Positions 6,756 through 10,787 of a DNA stretch of 10,787 bases are shown piece by piece. The notes under the pieces are model-generated. The model did no database searches. It had not been told where the DNA came from and worked only from the letters and a program-made list of their open reading frames with translations. How positions within the stretch are numbered: the first letter of the stretch is position 1; every line of letters begins with the position of its first letter. Source of the DNA: JAQIBY01 sp964418565. Lineage in GTDB: Bacteria; Bacteroidota; Bacteroidia; Bacteroidales; ML635J-15. The position numbers and the translations under genes were made by a program. Where the stretch lies: NCBI GenBank assembly GCA_964418565.1, contig CAYQMB010000104.1:1-10787 (forward strand), in the 5' to 3' direction.

Positions 6756-6776
6756 AAACATATTAGTAAACATATT
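6756..6776. repeat. Short direct repeat upstream of nhaA, possible regulator site
   Basis: AAACATATT (6756-6764), spacer AGT, AAACATATT (6768-6776) gives two identical 9-base copies with a 12-base period. It lies about 50 bases upstream of the nhaA -7 box, where an activator could bind. No known regulator is matched, and in AT-rich DNA a chance origin is possible. Confidence 0.25.
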
Positions 6777-6828
6777 TCTGTTGATACAATATTGCCTGAA
6801 ATAACGCATAAGGTTTCAAAAAAAAATG

Positions 6829-6836
6829 TAATTTTG
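6829..6836 (+). promoter_or_regulatory. -7 promoter element of nhaA
   Basis: TAATTTTG at 6829-6836 is an exact match to the Bacteroidota -7 consensus TAnnTTTG. It lies 40 bases before the ATG at 6877. No good -33 TTTG is found at 19-22 bases upstream, so the call rests on the -7 element and position alone. Confidence 0.5.
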
Positions 6837-6876
6837 TCGTTTTAATTTACTAAAAACAAACTTAATCCATAAAGTG

Positions 6877-8208
6877 ATGAGTGAAAAAACTGCGGAATTC
6901 AAAGAAAAAAACGGAAGTTCAAGGGTGACTGAAATTTTGAGGAGGTTTTTAAATTCCAGTACTACCGGAGGGGTGTTGTTGTTAATTGCTGCGGTTGCTG
7001 CAATGATAATTGCTAACAGTGGTGCCAGGGAATGGTACGAGCATTTTCTGCATTCGCATTTTGCGATTGGAAACCTTGACAAAAGTGTGCATTTCTGGGT
7101 TAATGATGCACTCATGGTCATTTTCTTTTTTGTTGTTGGTCTTGAGATCAAGCGTGAGATTCTTGTCGGAGAGCTCTCCTCTGTGAGGCAGGCCATGTTG
7201 CCGGTTGTTGCAGCGGTTGGAGGGATGATTGTTCCCATCACCATTTTTTTCATTCTTAATGGCAATGAGCCCGGTTCTGAAGGTTGGGGAATTCCGATGG
7301 CCACTGATATTGCTTTTGCCATTGGTATTCTTAGTTTGCTGGGGAAACGTGTTCCTTTGAGTTTGAAAGTGTTTCTGACTGCATTTGCCATTGTTGATGA
7401 CATGGGAGCGGTTATTGTTATTGCCATTTTCTACTCTTCCAAAATCGGATGGGTTGCACTTGGTGTTGCTGCGGCATTGCTTTTACTGCTTTTCTACCTT
7501 GGCAAAAAAGGGTATCACAACCGGTTTGCCTTTCTCATTACAGGCTTGATTGTTTGGTACTTGTTCCTGAAATCAGGTGTGCATACAACCATTGCAGGTG
7601 TTTTACTGGCTCTTACCTTGCCCATCAAATCCAAATTCAGCAAAGAAAACTTTGTGGAAAAAACGTCAGAGGAGCTCAACAACCTAAAAGAGAGTTTTCA
7701 GGAAAAACAGAAAGCCTTTACGCATAACCAACTTGAGCGCCTGGGTAAGCTTACCCGCCACGCGAACGATTTAATTAACCCCTTGCAGTGGTACGAAAAC
7801 AAACTGCATAAATTCACCATGCTGATCATTATGCCGATTTTTGCCTTTGTTAACGCCGGAGTGTATGTTGGAGGTGTAGAAGGCGCACTATTTGAAGGCC
7901 TGTCATTTTCCATTATTCTTGGCTTGTTCCTGGGTAAACTGATTGGTGTGTTCTCATTTTCCTGGTTGTCAGCCAAAGCTAAAATTGCCAGTCTGCCGGC
8001 AAATTCACGCTGGAAAGATATGGTAGGTATTGCCCTGCTGGGTGGTGTTGGTTTTACCATGTCGCTGTTTATTGCAAACCTGTCATATGAGGGCGGTTCT
8101 GCCTTGCTTGATCAGGCTAAAATTGGTATTTTAAGTGCTTCAGGCATTGCGGCAGTAGTCGGCTTGCTTTACCTGTCCTTTGTGCTACCAAAAAAGAAAG
8201 CTAAATAA
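6877..8208 (+). CDS. nhaA: Na+/H+ antiporter NhaA
   Basis: This inner-membrane secondary transporter exchanges cytoplasmic Na+ (or Li+) for external H+, serving sodium tolerance and pH homeostasis. With the ATG at 6877 it has 443 aa, longer than the 388 aa of E. coli NhaA. The ion-binding site is intact: Asp144 in MATDIAFAIG and the pair Asp174-Asp175 in AIVDDMGAV, matching E. coli Asp133, Asp163 and Asp164. Lys354 in LGKLIG corresponds to the conserved Lys300. The conserved GIALLGGVGFTMSLFIA segment follows at about 384-400. The extra length lies partly in a charged cytosolic-type loop (about 251-311, rich in Lys, Glu and Gln) between membrane segments, and partly in a charged N-terminal extension. 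A GTG at 6874 directly precedes the ATG and was not chosen. The gene stands alone, with its own -7 box upstream and a terminator downstream. Confidence 0.95.
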   Translation: MSEKTAEFKEKNGSSRVTEILRRFLNSSTTGGVLLLIAAVAAMIIANSGAREWYEHFLHSHFAIGNLDKSVHFWVNDALMVIFFFVVGLEIKREILVGELSSVRQAMLPVVAAVGGMIVPITIFFILNGNEPGSEGWGIPMATDIAFAIGILSLLGKRVPLSLKVFLTAFAIVDDMGAVIVIAIFYSSKIGWVALGVAAALLLLLFYLGKKGYHNRFAFLITGLIVWYLFLKSGVHTTIAGVLLALTLPIKSKFSKENFVEKTSEELNNLKESFQEKQKAFTHNQLERLGKLTRHANDLINPLQWYENKLHKFTMLIIMPIFAFVNAGVYVGGVEGALFEGLSFSIILGLFLGKLIGVFSFSWLSAKAKIASLPANSRWKDMVGIALLGGVGFTMSLFIANLSYEGGSALLDQAKIGILSASGIAAVVGLLYLSFVLPKKKAK

Positions 8209-8229
8209 AATTCATTATGATTTTTTCAG

Positions 8230-8261
8230 AAAAGCATCGGGTGATAATCCGGTGCTTTTTT
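8230..8261 (+). terminator. Rho-independent terminator of nhaA
   Basis: The stem AAAAGCATCGG (8230-8240) / CCGGTGCTTTT (8249-8259) contains one T-G wobble, has an 8-base loop and ends in a T run to 8261. It overlaps the stop codon of the convergent minus-strand gene. It lacks an A run immediately to the left of the stem, so it should act mainly on the plus strand. Confidence 0.78.
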
Positions 8262-9318
8262 ATTTATTGCGTCCGAACAACCAGTCCCAGAAACTGCGTT
8301 TTTCTTTAAGCGGTTCATCCTGCGGCTGTGTGGTAAGATCAATCCATTCTTTAGGGCACTTTTCATTAAGCTGAGGACTTGATAGCTTTAAAAACATCTG
8401 GTTTTGATACAAGGAGAACCCGTGGAGATAAAACGACATCGTATTACGGGCAATCTGACGGGCCATTTCTTCCTGTTTATCAGCCGATTCATAATGAGTT
8501 GCGTTTTCCCTTCCTTCATTGAACTGATCTTCAAGATTTTTAACCCGGGATGTCAGGTTTTTTGACCCTTCTGCGGTTCCATACAGCCAGCCGGAAAAAT
8601 AAGCAAGCCATAAGCCTTTGTCACAGTCTTTGATGGCATCGTAACGGATGAAATTATCTACCGTATCTGTGCTGAAGTATTTGTAATGATAATTTGGGAA
8701 ATCATGCGAAATGCCACCACTACGGCTGGTGATTTTCATATCCCGGCCATCGGCTTCGTAGCGGTACCTGTAATGCAGCATCCCCTCTTGAGTGCTGTCA
8801 ATTATGTGCAGGTTGCTTAACTCTGCGGCCTGATAATTCCGTGTGATGCTGGTTTCATATATTTTGGAATAATACTCAGCATTTGCTTTTAAAACATGGT
8901 CTTTGGCGTAATTGCTGTCTGTGTAGGTTAATAGAATGATGCATTCCTTGTTTTGATTAGTGTGTTGTTCAATAATCCGGAAATCCTTTTCATTATAGGG
9001 CAAACGGCTTTTGTACATCGCGAGTTTTTCAATGATTTCATCCAGTTGATACGTGCGGTGTTGTTCAGTTTCACTTTGATAATGTTCCGAAGTGTAGGCT
9101 ATTTCCACCTCATGCATCATAGCAATCATGGCTTTGGCCCTGATGAGCGCCTGTTTTTGTGCCAGCGAGTCGTTATCCAGACGGGGATCTGAAATGCCTA
9201 TGGCTGTATATTCCCCGTAATTAGGAATGGATTTCACCCACTCAGGGGTTTTATAATGCTGCGCCTGCAGGCTTAACGCTAAAAAGAAAAGGAATCCTGT
9301 AATTACGTAATGTTTCAT
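8260..9318 (-). CDS. Exported protein of unknown function, LPP20-like N-terminal half
   Basis: A 352-aa protein that I do not recognise by name. The start at 9318 gives a clear Sec signal peptide (MKHYVITGFLFFLALSLQAQ, cleavage probably after Ala19). Longer in-frame starts up to 9492 would bury that signal peptide and run into rimO. There is no lipobox cysteine, so it is probably periplasmic. The N-terminal part (about 25-135) has the layout of LPP20-like domains: PEWVKSIP, then a YTAIGIS strand, then a long helix rich in Ala and Lys (residues 51-70), then strands including CIILLTYTD. This relation is by pattern and is tentative. The C-terminal half (about 175-352) has an aromatic strand region (LHYRYRYEADG), the GLWLAYFSGWLYGTAEG segment (about 235-251), a charged helix (about 255-290) and a basic aromatic tail FWDWLFGRNK. 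It is divergent from rimO, with overlapping promoter elements. Confidence 0.8.
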   Translation of the reverse strand: MKHYVITGFLFFLALSLQAQHYKTPEWVKSIPNYGEYTAIGISDPRLDNDSLAQKQALIRAKAMIAMMHEVEIAYTSEHYQSETEQHRTYQLDEIIEKLAMYKSRLPYNEKDFRIIEQHTNQNKECIILLTYTDSNYAKDHVLKANAEYYSKIYETSITRNYQAAELSNLHIIDSTQEGMLHYRYRYEADGRDMKITSRSGGISHDFPNYHYKYFSTDTVDNFIRYDAIKDCDKGLWLAYFSGWLYGTAEGSKNLTSRVKNLEDQFNEGRENATHYESADKQEEMARQIARNTMSFYLHGFSLYQNQMFLKLSSPQLNEKCPKEWIDLTTQPQDEPLKEKRSFWDWLFGRNK

Positions 9319-9330
9319 CGTTAGTCTGTG

Positions 9331-9338
9331 TATATTTG
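9331..9338 (+). promoter_or_regulatory. -7 promoter element of rimO
   Basis: TATATTTG at 9331-9338 matches TAnnTTTG exactly, 22 bases before the rimO ATG at 9361. No clear -33 element is present at the expected distance. It abuts the minus-strand -7 element at 9339-9346. Confidence 0.6.
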
Positions 9339-9346
9339 CAAAATTA
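9339..9346 (-). promoter_or_regulatory. -7 promoter element of the divergent exported-protein gene
   Basis: Read on the minus strand, 9346-9339 is TAATTTTG, an exact TAnnTTTG, 20 bases before the ATG at 9318. It touches the plus-strand element at 9331-9338 without a spacer. No clear -33 element was found. Confidence 0.55.
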
Positions 9347-9360
9347 GAATGTTTTTGCTG

Positions 9361-10665
9361 ATGGAGAAATTTAAAACCGCAAATCTGATCACAATGGGTT
9401 GTTCCAAGAATCTTGTGGATTCTGAAAAACTTGCCTGGCAGTTGCAGCAACAAGGCTGGAAAGCCGAACACGAAGCTGAGATATGGTCGCATGATATAGT
9501 ATTTCTCAATACCTGTGGCTTCATAAATGATGCCAAAGAGGAGAGTATTGAAATGATGCTGGATCTCGTGGCCGCAAAATCCGCAGGAAAGGTTGGCAAA
9601 ATTGTAGTTTTTGGTTGTTTGGTTGAGCGCTATGGCGAGCAGCTAAAACAGGAGATTCCTGAAATTGATGCCTGGCTGGGAAATTATTCCACTCCATTGA
9701 TGATGCGCCTGTTAAACCTGGAAGCAATGAATGAAGAACAGCGCATTAATTCATCGTTCGGGCATTATGCCTTTCTGAAAATAGCAGAAGGTTGCGATCG
9801 TAAATGTTCGTATTGTGCCATTCCGCTGATCAAAGGCAAATACATTTCCCGTCCGGTGGATGCTGTGGTTAAGGAAGCAGAAATACTGGCCTCCGAAGGT
9901 GTCCGTGAGTTGTTGGTTATCGCTCAGGATTTGAGTTTTTACGGCCTGGATGTGGATGGAAAAAACCATTTGCCTGAATTGGTGCATAAGCTCACAGCCA
10001 TTGAGGGCATTGAATGGGTGCGATTGCATTATCTGTATCCCAATGCATTTCCCACGGAAATTCTGGATATGATGCGCAACAATTCAAAACTCTGTGCTTA
10101 CCTTGATATTCCGCTTCAGCACATCAGCGATTCTGTATTGAAAAAAATGCGACGTGCAACCAACCGCAGGCAAACAGAAACCATACTGCAGGCTGCCAGA
10201 GAAAAGGTTCCCGGCATTGCCTTGCGCACAACCATGCTGGTGGGGCATCCCGGGGAAACGGAAGCCGATTTTCAGGAATTGATGGAATTTGTGGAAAAGT
10301 GGAAATTTGACCGCCTTGGCGTTTTTACATACAGCGAAGAGGAGGGAACCTTTGGCGCAAGTCGCTTTGATGACAGCATACCGGAAGCGGTAAAGCAGGA
10401 GAGGGCAGAGGCATTAATGGATCTTCAGGAACACATATCACTCGAGCTGAATCAGGCAAAGGTCGGTAACCATCTGAAAGTCATTATTGACCGTCGTGAA
10501 GGCGGTATGTTGGTTGGTCGCAGCCAGTACGATTCGGTGGAAGTTGATAATGAAATTTTTATTCATTCAGACCAGAATCCGGAGCCCGGAACCTTCTGTG
10601 AGATAGAGATAAGCGCTGCTACTGCACATGAATTGGAAGGAAAACTAATAAAAATATTGCCATAA
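9361..10665 (+). CDS. rimO: Ribosomal protein S12 methylthiotransferase RimO
   Basis: This radical-SAM enzyme adds a methylthio group to the beta carbon of a conserved Asp of ribosomal protein S12 (uS12). The 434-aa product has the three expected domains. The N-terminal methylthiotransferase domain binds one [4Fe-4S] cluster through Cys14 (MGCSKNLVDSE), Cys52 (NTCGFI) and Cys86 (FGCLVERY). The radical-SAM core has CDRKCSYC with Cys145, Cys149 and Cys152. The C-terminal TRAM domain (about 375-434) ends in LEGKLIKILP. GCSKNLVDSE and the IPLQHISDSVLKKMRR block favour RimO over the tRNA enzyme MiaB. The start at 9361 (MEKFKTANLI) matches the usual short N-terminus. An ATG at 9349 is possible but would leave almost no leader after the promoter, and the GTG at 9328 overlaps the -7 box. 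The stop lies three bases before the next promoter. Confidence 0.95.
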   Translation: MEKFKTANLITMGCSKNLVDSEKLAWQLQQQGWKAEHEAEIWSHDIVFLNTCGFINDAKEESIEMMLDLVAAKSAGKVGKIVVFGCLVERYGEQLKQEIPEIDAWLGNYSTPLMMRLLNLEAMNEEQRINSSFGHYAFLKIAEGCDRKCSYCAIPLIKGKYISRPVDAVVKEAEILASEGVRELLVIAQDLSFYGLDVDGKNHLPELVHKLTAIEGIEWVRLHYLYPNAFPTEILDMMRNNSKLCAYLDIPLQHISDSVLKKMRRATNRRQTETILQAAREKVPGIALRTTMLVGHPGETEADFQELMEFVEKWKFDRLGVFTYSEEEGTFGASRFDDSIPEAVKQERAEALMDLQEHISLELNQAKVGNHLKVIIDRREGGMLVGRSQYDSVEVDNEIFIHSDQNPEPGTFCEIEISAATAHELEGKLIKILP

Positions 10666-10667
10666 TA

Positions 10668-10700
10668 TTTGTTTGGTTTGCAGAAAAAGTTCTATATTTG
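10668..10700 (+). promoter_or_regulatory. Full Bacteroidota promoter, probably for a ribosomal RNA operon
   Basis: TTTG (10668-10671), a 21-base spacer and TATATTTG (10693-10700) fit the -33/-7 consensus TTTG-N19-22-TAnnTTTG completely, the best promoter in the window. Transcription would start at about 10705-10708. No start codon with a plausible reading frame follows before the window ends, which points to a stable RNA. Confidence 0.7.
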
Positions 10701-10787
10701 CACCCGCGTTCAACGCAAAACCGGACCTGTAGCCTGCCTGCCGGCAGGCAGGGAGCGTCAGAAAAAGATAAAAGAAATGTTCTTTGC
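10701..10787 (+). ncRNA. Putative leader of a 16S-23S-5S rRNA operon (partial)
   Basis: The last bases TGTTCTTTGC (10778-10787) resemble boxA antitermination signals of rRNA leaders (E. coli TGCTCTTTAACA; Bacteroidota leaders commonly carry TGTTCTTTGACA). They lie about 75 bases after a near-perfect promoter, with no coding frame between. The transcript would also hold a small GCGTT-C-AACGC hairpin (10706-10716) and the 20-base palindrome at 10733-10752. The 16S gene itself is not in the window, so this is an inference from promoter strength and boxA likeness; a tRNA or other RNA leader is the alternative. Confidence 0.5.
10733..10752. repeat. Perfect 20-base GC-rich palindrome
   Basis: CCTGCCTGCCGGCAGGCAGG is its own reverse complement over all 20 bases and is far more GC-rich than its surroundings. 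As RNA it folds into a strong hairpin. It has no T tract, so it is not a typical terminator. It sits between a strong promoter and the boxA-like motif. It could be a dispersed REP-like palindrome or part of the leader structure. Confidence 0.85.

Noticed and set aside
6816..7427. 203-codon open frame on the minus strand covering the start of nhaA
   Set aside because: It is antisense to strongly conserved nhaA sequence and to its promoter; the translation is low-complexity and looks like no protein family.
9319..9492. Longer in-frame starts for the minus-strand exported protein
   Set aside because: They would place a clear signal peptide internally and overlap the promoter and coding sequence of rimO.

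Overview
The window comes from a member of the Bacteroidota. Two adjacent genes encode secreted proteins that end in type A sorting domains of the type IX secretion system (T9SS). Several intergenic regions carry the phylum's -7 promoter element TAnnTTTG rather than a sigma70-type -10 box. The Ste24 protease, dihydrolipoyl dehydrogenase, NhaA and RimO all look like Bacteroidota homologues. A finer placement (Flavobacteriia-like or Bacteroidia-like) cannot be made from the sequence alone.

Layout, left to right. (1) The C-terminal two thirds of an M48 (Ste24-type) membrane metallopeptidase enters from the left edge and converges on a long-chain flavodoxin on the minus strand; one hairpin terminator serves both. 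(2) A divergent 206-base gap separates the flavodoxin from a stand-alone dihydrolipoyl dehydrogenase (lpd), which ends at a perfect terminator. (3) A tandem pair of large secreted T9SS proteins (3153-5000 and 5064-6650) is separated by a 63-base gap that holds a strong hairpin terminator. (4) A Na+/H+ antiporter (nhaA) follows, with a consensus -7 box, and converges on a minus-strand exported protein of unknown function with an LPP20-like N-terminal half. (5) That gene diverges from rimO through a 42-base gap in which two TAnnTTTG boxes lie back to back. (6) The last 120 bases hold a complete TTTG-N21-TATATTTG promoter, a perfect 20-base palindrome and, at the very edge, a boxA-like TGTTCTTTGC. 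This suggests that the leader of a ribosomal RNA operon starts here, with the 16S gene just outside the window.

Most of the window is ordinary chromosomal housekeeping: proteolysis, electron transfer, 2-oxoacid dehydrogenase function, ion homeostasis and ribosome modification. The distinctive part is the secreted pair. Both proteins are built from cysteine-framed beta-sandwich repeats (PKD-like and SprB-like). Both have long ectodomains with no lysine or arginine at all: 510 consecutive residues in the first and 352 in the second. Basic residues return only towards the C-terminus. The first protein opens with the same cysteine-framed module that the second repeats four times, so the two appear related by domain shuffling. 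Their function is unknown; an envelope-exposed, disulfide-stapled, strongly acidic surface or secreted fibre is the most economical reading.

No tRNA gene, CRISPR array, insertion sequence or phage feature was recognised. No intergenic stretch exceeds 300 bases.
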